64,000 bases of DNA from Kineococcus xinjiangensis (GCF_002934625.1 NZ_PTJD01000002.1:1-64000); one strand, 5' to 3'. Shown: positions 50,876 to 60,835, numbered from the stretch's first letter. The notes: generated from the letters alone by a model not told the origin. Program-made: numbers and translations.

Positions 50876-52765
50876 GTGATCAAGTCTGCGCTCACCAGGG
50901 CCTGGGTGCCCGCGCTCGCCGGGGCCGCGCTGGCCGCCGGCACGCTCGCAGCGGTGCCCGCCGTCGCCGCGCCCCCCGTGCCCGTGGGGTCGGCCGCACC
51001 GGCACCCACCGCGGTCGCCCCCCGGCCGGCCGACACCATCGCCCACGATCCCACGATCGTGAAGGAGGGCGACTGGTACTACATGGTCATCACCGGCGAC
51101 GCCGGACGCGCCGACACCTACCTGCCGGTCAAGCGCTCCCGCGACCTGGTGAACTGGACCGAGCTCGACCCGGTGTTCTCGACCCTCCCCTCGTGGGTGC
51201 TGCCCATCCTGGGCAGCGCCGTGAACCGGCCCATCACCGACCTGTGGGCGCCCGACCTCAGCTACTCCCACGGAGAGTGGCGCCTCTACTACGCCGTCTC
51301 CGCGGCGTTCGGGCAGAACCACTCCGTCATCGGCCTGGCGACCACGAAGACGCTCGACCCGTCGAGCCCCGACTTCGGCTGGACCGACCGCGGGCTGGTC
51401 CTGCAGTCGAAGCCGGCCCCCGGGGACCCGCAGGAGCACAACGCGATCGACCCCGACGTCGTCACCGACGCCGAGGGCCGCACCTGGCTGACGTGGGGAT
51501 CCTTCTGGACGGGCCTGAAGATGCGCCGCCTCGACGCGGCCACCGGCATGCTGTCCACCGAGGACACCACCACCTACGACCTGGTGAACCGCCAGTTCCC
51601 GCCGAACGCGGTGGAGGGCCCCTCGATCCTCCGCCACGGCGACTACTACTACCTCTTCGCCTCGTTCGACTTCTGCTGCCGCGGCGTCGACAGCGACTAC
51701 CGCGTCATCGTCGGCCGCTCCAAGGAGATCACCGGCCCGTACGTGGACCGCGAGGGTGTGTCCCTGCTCGCTGGTGGCGGCACGGAGCTGCTGCGCGGGT
51801 ACAACGAGTTCGCCGGCACCGGCCACGGGGACACCTTCACCGACGGTGGCACGACGTACTTCGCCAACCACTACTACGACACCACCGACGGCGGCACCCC
51901 GCGGCTGAACGTCCGCCCGATCACCTGGGAGGACGGCTGGCCGTCCCTGGGCGACCCGATCAACCCGAGCCGCTCCGCCGGGCACGGTTCCGCCTATGTG
52001 CAGATCCTCCCCCGCGGCGGCAGCACCGTCGTCGAGAACGACGGCTGCGGGTTCGAGGGCGCGAACATCGACCTGGCCGCGGACAGCGGCAGCACCTGCC
52101 AGCAGTGGCAGGTCGACGACCGCGGCGAGGGCTCGCGCATCCTCAACCGCTACAGCAACAAGGTCGCCGAGGTCGCCGCGTGCGACAACGTCGACGGCGG
52201 CAACGTCGCGCAGTGGGGCTGGGTCGGGTTCCTGCCGAACAACGACTGCCAGCGCTGGGACTTCGAGACCGCCGGCGAGGGCTGGACGAGCATCCACAGC
52301 GTCCTGCCCGGGGAGCGCGCCTGGACGGTGGACGGCGCCAACGTCGAGATCAGCACCCCCGCCGGCACCGCGGCCCAGCAGTTCCGCTTCCAGCCCGTCG
52401 GGGACGTCCTCCTCGGCAGCACCACCGACCTGCAGGGCGTCCTCGCCGCCGCGGGCTGCACCGACGGCGGCAAGGGCCACACGAAGGTCGGCTTCGAGCA
52501 GAGCGCGGACCGCAACTGCCAGGAGTGGCGCTTCGACGTCGTCCCCGGCACCGCGACGTACACGGTGACCAACACCGCCAACGGCCTGCAGCTGTCGACG
52601 AAGGCGCACAACCGCGGCCACGACCGCGGCGCGGAGATCGTGCTCGCCAAGCCGCAGAAGGTGGCCCTGGCCGCGCGCTCGTGGACGCTGACGCCGACCG
52701 ACGAGGGCACCTGGACGCTGGGCAACGGCTCCACCACGCAGGAGGTCCGCCTCCTGCTCCCCTGA
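50876..52765 (+). CDS. secreted GH43 arabinanase with C-terminal ricin-type lectin region, 629 aa
   Basis: The signal peptide is clear (LTRAWVPALAGAALAAGTLA, AVPAVAAPP). The GH43 five-blade domain spans about 50-370: catalytic base Asp58 in IAHDPTIVKEGDWYYMVITG, Asp192 in EHNAIDPDVVTDAEG and acid Glu247 in NAVEGPSILRHGDYYYLFAS. FASFDFCCRGVDSDYRVIVG is the arabinanase-like stretch. From about 380 there is a beta-trefoil-type lectin region (GCGFEGANIDLAADSGSTCQ QWQVDD, QRWDFETAGEGW) with paired cysteines. Predicted to cut alpha-1,5-arabinan outside the cell. The GTG at 50876 follows GAGAGG; the longer upstream frame is shadow. Alone, with its own operator and terminator. Confidence 0.93.
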   Translation: MIKSALTRAWVPALAGAALAAGTLAAVPAVAAPPVPVGSAAPAPTAVAPRPADTIAHDPTIVKEGDWYYMVITGDAGRADTYLPVKRSRDLVNWTELDPVFSTLPSWVLPILGSAVNRPITDLWAPDLSYSHGEWRLYYAVSAAFGQNHSVIGLATTKTLDPSSPDFGWTDRGLVLQSKPAPGDPQEHNAIDPDVVTDAEGRTWLTWGSFWTGLKMRRLDAATGMLSTEDTTTYDLVNRQFPPNAVEGPSILRHGDYYYLFASFDFCCRGVDSDYRVIVGRSKEITGPYVDREGVSLLAGGGTELLRGYNEFAGTGHGDTFTDGGTTYFANHYYDTTDGGTPRLNVRPITWEDGWPSLGDPINPSRSAGHGSAYVQILPRGGSTVVENDGCGFEGANIDLAADSGSTCQQWQVDDRGEGSRILNRYSNKVAEVAACDNVDGGNVAQWGWVGFLPNNDCQRWDFETAGEGWTSIHSVLPGERAWTVDGANVEISTPAGTAAQQFRFQPVGDVLLGSTTDLQGVLAAAGCTDGGKGHTKVGFEQSADRNCQEWRFDVVPGTATYTVTNTANGLQLSTKAHNRGHDRGAEIVLAKPQKVALAARSWTLTPTDEGTWTLGNGSTTQEVRLLLP

Positions 52766-52792
52766 CCGGAACGTCGAGCACGCGTTCCCGAA

Positions 52793-52834
52793 GCACCGCA
52801 GCCGCCCGAGGACCGTCCCGGGCGGCTGCGGTGC
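52793..52834. terminator. bidirectional terminator, 16-bp perfect stem
   Basis: GCACCGCAGCCGCCCG and CGGGCGGCTGCGGTGC with a 10-base loop, then GTTT on the plus strand. It lies 27 bases after the arabinanase stop and 34 past the ald stop, so it serves both convergent genes. Confidence 0.85.
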
Positions 52835-52868
52835 GTTTCGCGGTGGTCCCGCCGCGTCGCGGAGGGGC

Positions 52869-53984
52869 TCAGGCCAGCAGGGAGGCCACGTCGACGACGT
52901 CGAGGCCGTGCGCCTCGCCGACCTCGGGGCTGGTGAGCTGCCCCTCGTGGGTGGACAGCCCGTGCGCCAGGGCGGCGTCGGCCCGCAGGGCCTCCCGCCA
53001 GCCCTGCCGCGCCAGCTTCACGACGTAGGGCAGGGTCGCGTTGGTCAGCGCGTAGGTGGAGGTGTTCGGCACCGCGCCGGGCATGTTCGCCACGCAGTAG
53101 AAGACGCTCTCGTGCACGGGGAACGTGGGGTCGTCGTGGGTGGTGGGCTTCGACGCCTCGAAGCAACCACCCTGGTCGATGGCGATGTCGACGAGCACCG
53201 AGCCCGCGCGCATCTGCGACACCAGCTCGTTCGTCACGAGCTTGGGCGCGCGGGCGCCGGGCACCAGCACGGCGCCGATGACGAGGTCGGCGGCCAGCAC
53301 CGCGCTGCGCAGTTCGAAGGCGTTGGAGGTGACGGTGCGCACCGCCCCGCCGAAGCGGGCGTCGACCTCGCGCAGCTTCGGGATGGACAGGTCCAGCAGG
53401 GTGACCTCGGCGCCCATGCCGAGGGCGATCTGCGCGGCGTTCTGCCCCGAGACGCCACCGCCGATGACGACGACGTTCGCGCCCCGCACCCCGGGGACGC
53501 CGCCCATGAGGACGCCGCGCCCGCCGCCGGCGCGCATCAGGTGGTAGGCGCCGACCTGCGGCGCGAGCCGGCCGGCGACCTCGCTCATGGGGGCCAGCAG
53601 CGGCAGGGAGCGGTCGGGCAGCTGCACGGTCTCGTAAGCGATGGCCGTGGTGCCGGAGGCGAGCAGCGCGTCGGTGCACTCGCGGGAGGCCGCCAGGTGC
53701 AGGTAGGTGAAGAGGACCTGGCCCTTGCGCAGGCGGTGGTGCTCCTCGGCGACGGGCTCCTTGACCTTCAGCAGCAGCTCGGCCTCGCCCCAGACGTCGT
53801 CGGCCTCGGCGACGATCCGGGCACCGGCGGCGACGTACTCCTCGTCCGGCAGGGAGCTGCCGAGGCCGGCACCGGCCTGCACGAGGACCTCGTGCCCCTG
53901 CTCGACCAGCTCGTGCACCCCGGACGGCGTCAGGGCGACGCGGTACTCGCGGTTCTTGACCTCGGTGGGGACTCCGACCTTCAC
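52869..53984 (-). CDS. ald: alanine dehydrogenase, 371 aa
   Basis: NAD-dependent conversion of L-alanine to pyruvate and ammonia. [20 protein letters not shown] (substrate Arg15 and later Lys in LLLKVKEPV), [18 protein letters not shown] (His), [20 protein letters not shown], the Rossmann motif [40 protein letters not shown] and [20 protein letters not shown] are all present. The GTG at 53984 follows GAGGAGA; the upstream extension is not family-like. It is divergent from the Lrp-type gene, which is almost certainly its regulator. Confidence 0.97.
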   Translation of the reverse strand: MKVGVPTEVKNREYRVALTPSGVHELVEQGHEVLVQAGAGLGSSLPDEEYVAAGARIVAEADDVWGEAELLLKVKEPVAEEHHRLRKGQVLFTYLHLAASRECTDALLASGTTAIAYETVQLPDRSLPLLAPMSEVAGRLAPQVGAYHLMRAGGGRGVLMGGVPGVRGANVVVIGGGVSGQNAAQIALGMGAEVTLLDLSIPKLREVDARFGGAVRTVTSNAFELRSAVLAADLVIGAVLVPGARAPKLVTNELVSQMRAGSVLVDIAIDQGGCFEASKPTTHDDPTFPVHESVFYCVANMPGAVPNTSTYALTNATLPYVVKLARQGWREALRADAALAHGLSTHEGQLTSPEVGEAHGLDVVDVASLLA

Positions 53985-54096
53985 GGCGCTCTCCTCAGCT
54001 GCGGCGCCCAGGGGCGCACTCCGATGTACGACCTGGCACTCCTGCTCAGGATGAAGATCTGCCCAAGGCACCGCAAGAGCCGCGAACGAGATTCGC

Positions 54097-54102
54097 TACA
54101 GT
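54097..54102 (+). promoter_or_regulatory. -10 element of a leaderless promoter (AldR gene)
   Basis: TACAGT, then exactly six bases, then the GTG start at 54109. No ribosome site is present. The ATTCGCTAC-rich gap of 124 bases to ald must also contain the ald promoter and the Lrp/AldR sites, which I cannot delimit. Confidence 0.55.
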
Positions 54103-54108
54103 CGGCCT

Positions 54109-54621
54109 GTGGCATCTGAAAGTTCGGGACGCGGCACCTCCGAGCCCCCGCAGCCGAAGAACGTTCGGCCGGTGCTGGACGACGTCGACCGCGCGATCCT
54201 GCACGAGCTGGCCGTGGACGCCCGCATCCCCAACAACGCCCTCGCCGAGCGGGTCGGGATCGCCCCCTCCACGTGCCTCGGCCGGGTGCGCGCGCTGCGC
54301 GCCGGCGGCGTCATCCGCGGCTTCCACGCCGACATCGAGCCCCGCGCCCTCGGCCGCGACCTCCAGGCGATGATCTCCATCAAGCTCGCCGCGCACGCCC
54401 GCGGCAGCATGGGCCCCTTCGTGGAGCGCATCAGCCGCCAGCCCGAGGTCCTCGACGTGTACTTCGTCGCCGGCGCCAACGACTACCTCGTGCACGTCGC
54501 CGTCGGCAGCACCGAGGACCTGCGGGTCTTCGTCGCCCAGCACCTCTCCCGCGACCCCGACGTCGCCCTCACCGAGACCAGCCTGATCTTCGAGCACACC
54601 CGGGCTGCGGGACGGCGGTAG
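54109..54621 (+). CDS. aldR: Lrp/AsnC-family regulator, AldR-like, 170 aa
   Basis: After a 22-residue Ser/Pro leader the Lrp layout is complete. The helix-turn-helix is LDDVDRAILHELAVDARIPN, NALAERVGIAPSTCLGRVRA, LRAGGVIRGFHADIEPRALG. The RAM/ligand domain is IKLAAHARGSMGPFVERISR, QPEVLDVYFVAGANDYLVHV and AVGSTEDLRVFVAQHLSRDP. Position directly divergent from ald matches AldR, which responds to alanine and activates ald in mycobacteria. The leaderless -10 box six bases upstream supports the GTG start. Confidence 0.93.
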   Translation: MASESSGRGTSEPPQPKNVRPVLDDVDRAILHELAVDARIPNNALAERVGIAPSTCLGRVRALRAGGVIRGFHADIEPRALGRDLQAMISIKLAAHARGSMGPFVERISRQPEVLDVYFVAGANDYLVHVAVGSTEDLRVFVAQHLSRDPDVALTETSLIFEHTRAAGRR

Positions 54622-54669
54622 GACAGCGGCCGTCACCGGCGCCGAGGCGCTCCCGTCCCCGCCGCCCGC

Positions 54670-54675
54670 TACGGT
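54670..54675 (+). promoter_or_regulatory. -10 element of a leaderless promoter (PIG-L gene)
   Basis: TACGGT followed by six bases (GCCGCC) and the GTG at 54682. Same geometry as at 41592 and 54097. Confidence 0.5.
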
Positions 54676-54681
54676 GCCGCC

Positions 54682-55392
54682 GTGCCGATCATCCTGCGGA
54701 CGCAGTCCATGGCCGCCCCCGCGGGCGTGCGCGAGCCCGCCGTCTTCCTCGTCCCGCACGCCGACGACGAGACCCTCACCATGGGGCCCGCCATCGAGGA
54801 GCACGTCAACGCCGGCGCGCACGTCATCGTCGTCCTCGTCACCGACGGGCACGCCTCCGCGGCGCGGCACCTCACCGGCCTGTCCGTGGAGGAGTTCTCC
54901 GCCGCCCGCGACCGCGAGTTCCTCGCCGCCTGCGCCGCGCTCGGGGTTCCCGAGACGCAGGTGTTCTTCGCCCACTGCCCCGACGGCGGCCTCAGCCCCG
55001 AACTCGCCCGCGCCGTCGTCGCCACCTGGATCGGCCTGTTCCCCGCGGGCCGGTTCCGGACGATGACCTGGACCGACGGCCACCGCGACCACGCCGCCCT
55101 CGGTTCCGCCCTGCGCGAGCTCGCGCCGCCCACCGCCGACGTCCGGTTCTACGTGAAGCCCGACGAGTGGGAGGTCGAGCGCGAGCGCCCGCCGCTGCAG
55201 ACCGAACGCGCCACCACGGGCCGCTACCTCGTCGCCTCCGACCAGTACGCCCTCGTCGCCCCCGCCGCCGGCCGCTACGGGATCGGGCAGCTCTCCGTCC
55301 CCGAGGTGTTCGCGCTGCGCCGCGCCTCCGACGAGAGCCGCTGGCACGGGCTCGAACGGCAGGCGCCGCCCGGGGCTCCCCCGCGCTCCTGA
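54682..55392 (+). CDS. PIG-L/LmbE-family deacetylase, 236 aa
   Basis: Zinc-dependent N-deacetylase fold. The metal motif AVFLVPHADDETLTMGPAIE holds the His-Pro/Ala-Asp-Asp ligands, and the third ligand region is WTDGHRDHAALGSAL. VIVVLVTDGHASAARHLTG is the conserved second strand and loop. Members remove acetyl groups from GlcNAc-type substrates (as in mycothiol synthesis) or from antibiotic precursors; which applies here is not visible. Length is usual. It may be a single gene with a leaderless start; its end is 22 bases from the convergent response regulator. Confidence 0.9.
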   Translation: MPIILRTQSMAAPAGVREPAVFLVPHADDETLTMGPAIEEHVNAGAHVIVVLVTDGHASAARHLTGLSVEEFSAARDREFLAACAALGVPETQVFFAHCPDGGLSPELARAVVATWIGLFPAGRFRTMTWTDGHRDHAALGSALRELAPPTADVRFYVKPDEWEVERERPPLQTERATTGRYLVASDQYALVAPAAGRYGIGQLSVPEVFALRRASDESRWHGLERQAPPGAPPRS

Positions 55393-55413
55393 CCGCGACC
55401 GCGACAGCGCGAC

Positions 55414-56127
55414 TCAGCAACGGGCGCCGTCGTGGCCCCCGGGCCCGCCGGTCGCCTCCCCGCCGCCGCCCGGGCGCACGAGCCCGCTCTCGTAGGCCGC
55501 GACGACCGCCTGGGACCGGCTGACGAGGCCGAGCTTGGCCAGCACCCGCGACACGTGCGTCTTGACGGTCGCGTCGCCGACGCCGAGCCGCCCCGCGATG
55601 CCGCTGTTGGTCAGCCCGGCCGCCAGCAGGCGCAGCACGTCGAGCTCGCGCGGGGTCAGGTCGTGCAACGCGCCCGCCGCGACGACGGGTGGGCCCGTGG
55701 CGGCGGGGGGAGCCAGGGACTCCACCAGCCGGCGCGTCACGGAGGGCGCGAGCAGGGAGACCCCCTCGGCGACCGTGCGCAGCGCCGCGACGAGCTGCGC
55801 CTCGGGAGCGTCCTTGAGGAGGAACCCGCCGGCGCCCGCGCGCAGGGCGGCGTAGACGTGCTCGTCCTGGTCGAACGTCGTGACCACCAGCACGGCCGGT
55901 GCCGGGTCCAGCCGCACGATCCGGCGGGTGGCCTCGATGCCGTCCACGCGCGGCATCCGCACGTCCATGAGCACGACGTCGGGCCGCAGGGCCCGCGCCG
56001 CGGCCACCGCCTCCGCACCGTCGGCGGCCTCGCCGACGACCTCCAGTCCCGGCTCGGAGCCCAGGATCATGCGGAATCCGGCCCGGACGAGCCGCTCGTC
56101 GTCCACCACGAGGATGCGCAGGCTCAC
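55414..56127 (-). CDS. NarL/LuxR-type response regulator, 237 aa
   Basis: Receiver domain LRILVVDDERLVRAGFRMIL with the phosphoacceptor Asp in PDVVLMDVRMPRVDGIEATR, Thr in LVVTTFDQDEHV and Lys in GGFLLKDAPEAQLV. LuxR helix-turn-helix LTPRELDVLRLLAAGLTNSG, IAGRLGVGDATVKTHVSRVL, AKLGLVSRSQAVVAAYESG. A Gly-rich tail follows. The GTG at 56127 overlaps the kinase stop (GTGA), so kinase and regulator are coupled. Much longer open frames on this strand are shadow. Confidence 0.95.
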   Translation of the reverse strand: MSLRILVVDDERLVRAGFRMILGSEPGLEVVGEAADGAEAVAAARALRPDVVLMDVRMPRVDGIEATRRIVRLDPAPAVLVVTTFDQDEHVYAALRAGAGGFLLKDAPEAQLVAALRTVAEGVSLLAPSVTRRLVESLAPPAATGPPVVAAGALHDLTPRELDVLRLLAAGLTNSGIAGRLGVGDATVKTHVSRVLAKLGLVSRSQAVVAAYESGLVRPGGGGEATGGPGGHDGARC

Positions 56128-57365
56128 CGCACCACCCGCCCGGCGCCGTCGCGGGCCTGCGCGGGGGCCGGCCCGTCCACCTGCCCGGGGCACGGCAGGG
56201 GCAGCGAGGCGTGCAGGCGGTGGCCGCCGTCGGGCAGGGGGCCGGCGTGGAGGCGCCCACCGAAGAGCTCGACCCGCTCCCGGACCCCGAGCAGCCCGGA
56301 GCCGCCGTGGTCGACGGGCGCTCCGGCGGAGGCGGCGGGCGCCGCGGTGAGCACCTCCAGCACGACGGAGCCACCGGCGCAGCACACGTCGACCCGCACC
56401 GCGCCGCCGGGTGCGTGCCGCAGCGCGTTGGTCAGCGCCTCCTGCACGATCCGGTAGCAGGAGACCCCCACCGCGGCGGGCAGGTCGGGCAGCGGCGCGG
56501 GCAGCCGCAGGACCACCGGGGTGCCCGCCGCACGGACTCCCCCGACCAGTTCGGGCAGGTCCGCGAGGCCCGGCTGGGGCACCGGAGCGCCGGCGGGCAG
56601 CCGCAGCACCCCCATGAGGAGCCGCATCTCGTGCAGCGACCGCGAGGCGATCCGCTCCACCTCGTCGAGGGCCTCCCGGGCCCGGTCGGGGTCGGCGTCG
56701 AGGACGCGCCGGGCGCCGCGGGCCTGGAGCACCACCACGCTGAGGCCGTGCCCGACGACGTCGTGCAGCTCGCGGGCGATGCGCGCGCGTTCGGCGGCCA
56801 GCGCCCGGTCCGCCTCCTCCCGCGCGACCCGCTCGGCCGCGGCCCGTTCCTCCGCCTGACGGCGCTGCTCGGCGTGGCGCCGCCAGACCCCTCCGACGAC
56901 CGCCAGGGCCGAGCCGAAGACGGCGTTGGCGACGCTGCCCCCGACGCCGTAGACCCCGTGCGTCGCTCCCTGCAGGGCGAGCAGCGCGACGACGAGGACC
57001 GAGGCCGCCCAGGCGCGGGCCGTCGTGGGCGCCCACCGCGCCGCCGCGAGCGGCGCCAGCCCCAGCACGGCCAGGGGCACGGCGAAGGTGTTGGCGACGG
57101 GGAAGAACAGCGGCTCCACGGCCCACGCCGCGGCGGCCGCCGCCGGAGCGAGGAGCGGAGCCCGGCGCTGGGCCATCAGCGGCAGCACCACCACCGCGAG
57201 CAGCGCGGCGTGACCCGCCGTGGCGGGCGCGGCCTCCGTGCTGTGAGGCAGGTGCAGCTCCACCTGCGCCGCGGCGGCGAGCAGGAGGGGCAGGGCGACG
57301 TCCCACCGCTGCAGCACCCGGCCGGACACGCACAGCACGGTAGGCCGCTCCCGGCGTCGCGTCAT
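56124..57365 (-). CDS. NarL-type sensor histidine kinase, 413 aa
   Basis: Five or so N-terminal membrane segments (VALPLLLAAAAQVELHL, AGHAALLAVVVLPLMAQ, and more to about residue 165) with almost no outside loop, implying sensing within or near the membrane. HisKA_3 dimerisation domain with the phosphoacceptor His in ERARIARELHDVVGHGLSVV. A HATPase domain: SCYRIVQEALTNALRHAPGG (N box) and SGLLGVRERVELFGGRLHAG (G box). The ATG at 57365 is chosen; the frame upstream to 57533 is Arg/Pro-rich shadow. A divergent membrane protein at 57524 is a possible target. Confidence 0.93.
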   Translation of the reverse strand: MTRRRERPTVLCVSGRVLQRWDVALPLLLAAAAQVELHLPHSTEAAPATAGHAALLAVVVLPLMAQRRAPLLAPAAAAAAWAVEPLFFPVANTFAVPLAVLGLAPLAAARWAPTTARAWAASVLVVALLALQGATHGVYGVGGSVANAVFGSALAVVGGVWRRHAEQRRQAEERAAAERVAREEADRALAAERARIARELHDVVGHGLSVVVLQARGARRVLDADPDRAREALDEVERIASRSLHEMRLLMGVLRLPAGAPVPQPGLADLPELVGGVRAAGTPVVLRLPAPLPDLPAAVGVSCYRIVQEALTNALRHAPGGAVRVDVCCAGGSVVLEVLTAAPAASAGAPVDHGGSGLLGVRERVELFGGRLHAGPLPDGGHRLHASLPLPCPGQVDGPAPAQARDGAGRVVR

Positions 57366-57523
57366 CCGTCCTGCGGCGTCCCCCGGACGGGGGAGGCGGC
57401 GCGCTCCTCCCCCACGCGGGGGAGGCCGCTCCGCCGCGCGGGCGACGCCCGGCCGCCCGCGGCTGCCTAGCGTCCCGGTCGGGGCCCGCCGTCCGGCCGC
57501 CCCCGACCTTCCGAGGAGGAGCC

Positions 57524-58228
57524 GTGTCCGCACATCCCGACCGACCGCTCACCCGCACCCGGCTCGCCGGCGCCTGCCTCGTCGCCGGCGCGCTGCTGCT
57601 GCTGACCACCGGCGCCCTCGACCCGCCCCTGCTGGGCGACACGCTGGACGACCTGCTGACCCACGTCGTCACGGAGCCGGGCCGCTGGACCGCCTGGGCG
57701 CTCGCGCTGGCGGCGACGGGCCTCGTGCTGCTGCCGGGCATCGCCGCGCTCGGCCGGGCCGCGACCGGGCGCGGCGCTGCACTCACCGTCACGGGAGCCT
57801 GCCTGGCGGGCGCCGGGATGGTGGGGATGGTCCTGGTGGGCACCAGGGAGGCCGACCTGCCCGTCCTGGCCGGCCCGACGCTGCCCGTGCCACCGGACGT
57901 GGTGGCCGCCGTCGAGCGCATGGAGAGCGCCCCGGGGCTCGTGATCCCCTTCCTGCTCATGCTGCCCGGCTACTACCTCGGCCTGCCGCTGCTGTTCTGG
58001 GGTCTGCGCCGGGCGCGGCTGGTGGCCACCTGGGTCCCCGTCGTCGCGACGGTGGGCGTGGTGGGCTCGTGGTTCGCCACCGGCATGGCGGATCCGTGGG
58101 AGTTCCTGACCCGCGGCGCCGTCGCCGTCGCGCTCATCGCCACGAGCCCGGTCCTCCTGCGCGGCGCGGTGCCGGCGCCGTCTCAGCCGAAGCGGCGGCC
58201 CGTCAACCGCTCGTACGCCTCGACGTAA
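57524..58228 (+). CDS. multi-pass membrane protein, 234 aa
   Basis: The GTG follows GAGGAGGA. Six hydrophobic helices: about residues 14-31 ([20 protein letters not shown]), 54-72, 84-106, 137-157 ([20 protein letters not shown]), 166-186 and 195-212. No family is firmly recognised; DUF998-like proteins look similar. It is divergent from the two-component system, which could control it. Its last 46 bases overlap the convergent purC end, so the C-terminal tail ([15 protein letters not shown]) may be a consequence of missing an earlier stop. Confidence 0.8.
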   Translation: MSAHPDRPLTRTRLAGACLVAGALLLLTTGALDPPLLGDTLDDLLTHVVTEPGRWTAWALALAATGLVLLPGIAALGRAATGRGAALTVTGACLAGAGMVGMVLVGTREADLPVLAGPTLPVPPDVVAAVERMESAPGLVIPFLLMLPGYYLGLPLLFWGLRRARLVATWVPVVATVGVVGSWFATGMADPWEFLTRGAVAVALIATSPVLLRGAVPAPSQPKRRPVNRSYAST

Positions 58229-59088
58229 CGGGCGCGGGTGCGCTCCACGACGTCGTCCGGCAGTGGCGGCGGCGGGGCGTCGGAGGCCCGGTCCCAGCCG
58301 GAGGCGGGCGAGGCCAGCCAGTCGCGCACGAACTGCTTGTCGAAGCTCGGCTGGGAGCGCCCCGGCTCCCACGAGTCCGCCGGCCAGTAGCGGGAGGAGT
58401 CCGGCGTCAGCACCTCGTCGCCGAGCACCGTCGCCTCCCCGGCGCGGCCGAACTCCAGCTTCGTGTCGGCCAGCACGATCCCGCGCTCGCGGGCGACGCC
58501 CTCCGCGCGCTCGTACACCGCCAGCGTGAGCCGGCGCAGCTCCTGCGCGGCCCCGGCCCCCACCGTCGCCGCGACCGCGTCGAAGGAGACGTTCTCGTCG
58601 TGCTCGCCGAGGGCGGCCTTCGTCGCGGGGGTGAAGACCGCCTCGGGCAGCCGGGAGCCGTCCACCAGACCGGCGGGCAGCTGCACCCCGCACACCGAGC
58701 CGGTGGCGCGGTAGTCGGCCAGCCCGGAACCGGTCAGGTAGCCGCGGGCCACGCACTCCACGGGGAACATCTCCAGCCGCCGGCACACCATCGCCCGCCC
58801 CGCCACGGCCGCGGGCACGTCGGTGGAGACGACGTGGTTCGGCACGAGGTCGGCGAGGCGCTCGAACCACCACAGGCTCAGCGCCGTCAGCACCGCGCCC
58901 TTGTCGGGCACCGGCGTGGACAGGACGTGGTCGTAGGCGGAGATCCGGTCGCTGGCCACCACGAGCACAAGGTCGGCGGGGCCGTCCACCGGCTCGTAGA
59001 GGTCGCGGACCTTGCCGGAGTAGACGTGCCGCCAGCCGTCGAGGGCCGGCGCGGAGGCGGGGAGCGGAGCCGTCGTCACGGGCGCCAT
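58183..59088 (-). CDS. purC: phosphoribosylaminoimidazole-succinocarboxamide synthase, 301 aa
   Basis: SAICAR synthetase, joining aspartate to [24 protein letters not shown] near the N-terminus, [20 protein letters not shown], the family signature [20 protein letters not shown], and [39 protein letters not shown] are all intact. [13 protein letters not shown] and a C-terminal [12 protein letters not shown] follow. The ATG at 59088 is chosen because family similarity begins about 18 residues later; the upstream frame crosses a repeat element. It overlaps the convergent membrane gene. Confidence 0.97.
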   Translation of the reverse strand: MAPVTTAPLPASAPALDGWRHVYSGKVRDLYEPVDGPADLVLVVASDRISAYDHVLSTPVPDKGAVLTALSLWWFERLADLVPNHVVSTDVPAAVAGRAMVCRRLEMFPVECVARGYLTGSGLADYRATGSVCGVQLPAGLVDGSRLPEAVFTPATKAALGEHDENVSFDAVAATVGAGAAQELRRLTLAVYERAEGVARERGIVLADTKLEFGRAGEATVLGDEVLTPDSSRYWPADSWEPGRSQPSFDKQFVRDWLASPASGWDRASDAPPPPLPDDVVERTRARYVEAYERLTGRRFG

Positions 59089-59107
59089 CGTCCCAGACGG
59101 CCGGGGC

Positions 59108-59199
59108 GGTGACAGTGGGCCTGCGGGCACCCGGCGACTCGCCGCCCCGGGAACGGTTCCACCGGCGCGTCGCGCACAGCCCGCAGGCCCGCTGTCACC
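59108..59199. repeat. 92-bp intergenic inverted-repeat element
   Basis: Ends GGTGACAGTGGGCCTGCGGG C and GCCCGCAGGCCCGCTGTCAC C, 21 bases each with one mismatch. The core on the left side is CCGGCGACTCGCCG, and on the right side, opposite strand, a similar GCGCGACGCGCCGG. Ends differ from the 91-bp elements at 11.7 and 34.6 kb, but size and core are alike. It lies 19 bases upstream of the purC start, in the divergent gap with the acidic protein gene, so it could influence their promoters. Confidence 0.85.
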
Positions 59200-59268
59200 A
59201 GCCCGGGGTTTCGCCCCGCGGACGAGGGGTACCCGGACGGCACGAACGCCCGAGCGCAGGAGGTCGAC

Positions 59269-59532
59269 GTGGCAGCGGACCAGGAGCCCAGCGAGCCGGT
59301 GCTGGACAGCGCGATGGCGACGGGCAGCGACGAGGGGGCACCCGGCGACCACAGCGACGGCGCACCGCCGGACCTCGACAGCGGCGACGCGGCCGAGGCC
59401 GTGGAGGACACCCCGGAGGCGGCCTCCGCCGCCCACGACGACGCCGTCCTGCCACCCTCCGTCCTCCCGTCCGCCGCGGACGGGGGCGAGGACCCGCTGA
59501 CGCCGCGGTTCCGGGAGCCGGGCGAGGCCTGA
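59269..59532 (+). CDS. small acidic hypothetical protein, 87 aa
   Basis: A GTG with GCAGGAGGTC just upstream gives a convincing start. The product is almost entirely Asp, Glu, Ala, Pro and Gly (for example [40 protein letters not shown]) with a short basic end ([12 protein letters not shown]). No structured domain is expected. Its place between purD and purC is notable. Biased composition means it could be fast-evolving and hard to match by similarity. Confidence 0.6.
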   Translation: MAADQEPSEPVLDSAMATGSDEGAPGDHSDGAPPDLDSGDAAEAVEDTPEAASAAHDDAVLPPSVLPSAADGGEDPLTPRFREPGEA

Positions 59533-59539
59533 GGAGCGC

Positions 59540-60799
59540 TCAGCCCTCGGCGGCCGCCGCGGCGATGTCGCGGCGGAACTGCCCGCCGACCAGCTCGACC
59601 GCGTCGACCGCCGTGTAGGCGGCCATCCGCGCGGCCGCCAGGTCCGCGCCGGTGCCCACCACGGACAGCACCCGCCCGCCCGCGCTGACCACCGCGCCGT
59701 CGCGCACGGCGGTGCCCGCGTGCAGGACGTAGGCGTCCGCCACCGCGTCGGCCGCCTCCAGCCCGCCGACGACCTCACCCGTCAGCGGCGTCCCCGGGTA
59801 GCCGGGCGCCGCCACCACCACGGTCACCGCCGCCTCCGGGCGCCACCGCAGCGGCGGCACCTGCGCCAGGCCGCCCTCCGCGGCGGCGCGCAGCAGCCCC
59901 GCCAGCGGCGTGACCAGCCGCGCCAGCACGACCTGCGTCTCCGGGTCGCCGAAGCGGGCGTTGAACTCGATGACCCGCACCCCGCGCGACGTCAGCGCCA
60001 GGCCGCAGTAGAGGACGCCGCTGAACGGCGTGCCGCGGCGGGCCATCTCGGCCACCACCGGGCGCGCCACCCGCTCCAGGACCTCCTCCGTCAGGTCCGC
60101 CGGAGCCCACGGCAGCGGCGAGTACGCGCCCATGCCGCCCGTGTTCGGCCCCTCGTCGCCGTCCCCGAGGCGCTTGAAGTCCTGGGCGGGGGCCAGCGGC
60201 ACCACGTCGGTGCCGTCGCACACGCAGAACAGGGAGACCTCCGGGCCGTCGAGGAACTCCTCCACGACCACGGCGCCGCCCTCGCGGGACAGGCACGCCC
60301 GCGCGTGCGCCAGCGCGGCGTCCCGCTCGTCCGTGACCACGACGCCCTTGCCGGCGGCGAGGCCGTCGTCCTTGACGACGTACGGGGCCCCGAAGGCGTC
60401 GAGCGCGGCCGCGACCTCGTCCTCGGTGGTGCACAGGTGCGCCAGCGCGGTCGGCACCCCGGCCGCGGCCATCACCTCCTTGGCGAAGGCCTTGGAGCCC
60501 TCCAGGCGCGCGGCCTCCGCCGACGGGCCGAAGCAGGCGATGCCCGCCGCGCGCACGGCGTCGGCGGCCCCCGCGACCAGCGGCACCTCGGGGCCGACGA
60601 CGACCAGGTCCACCCCGGTGCGCCGCGCCACGTCGGCGACCGCCTCCGGGTCAGAGACGTCCACCGGCTCGCACGCGGCGACGGTGGCGATGCCCGCGTT
60701 GCCCGGGGCGGCGACCACGCGGGTCACCTCCGGGTCGGCGAGCAGGCTGCGGACGATGGCGTGCTCACGTGCACCGGAGCCGAGAACGAGGACCTCCAC
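59540..60799 (-). CDS. purD: phosphoribosylamine-glycine ligase, 419 aa
   Basis: GAR synthetase, second purine step; ATP-grasp fold. [20 protein letters not shown] at the start, [40 protein letters not shown] (ATP-grasp Lys and glycine loop), [39 protein letters not shown] and the metal-binding [20 protein letters not shown]. The GTG at 60799 begins exactly at the conserved start; the long upstream frame is shadow inside the divergent gene. First gene of the purine series on this strand, with no strong promoter recognised in the 36-base divergent gap. Confidence 0.97.
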   Translation of the reverse strand: MEVLVLGSGAREHAIVRSLLADPEVTRVVAAPGNAGIATVAACEPVDVSDPEAVADVARRTGVDLVVVGPEVPLVAGAADAVRAAGIACFGPSAEAARLEGSKAFAKEVMAAAGVPTALAHLCTTEDEVAAALDAFGAPYVVKDDGLAAGKGVVVTDERDAALAHARACLSREGGAVVVEEFLDGPEVSLFCVCDGTDVVPLAPAQDFKRLGDGDEGPNTGGMGAYSPLPWAPADLTEEVLERVARPVVAEMARRGTPFSGVLYCGLALTSRGVRVIEFNARFGDPETQVVLARLVTPLAGLLRAAAEGGLAQVPPLRWRPEAAVTVVVAAPGYPGTPLTGEVVGGLEAADAVADAYVLHAGTAVRDGAVVSAGGRVLSVVGTGADLAAARMAAYTAVDAVELVGGQFRRDIAAAAAEG

Positions 60800-60835
60800 G
60801 GGCCGGGAGCCTAGTGCGTGCGCCAGGATCGGGCG

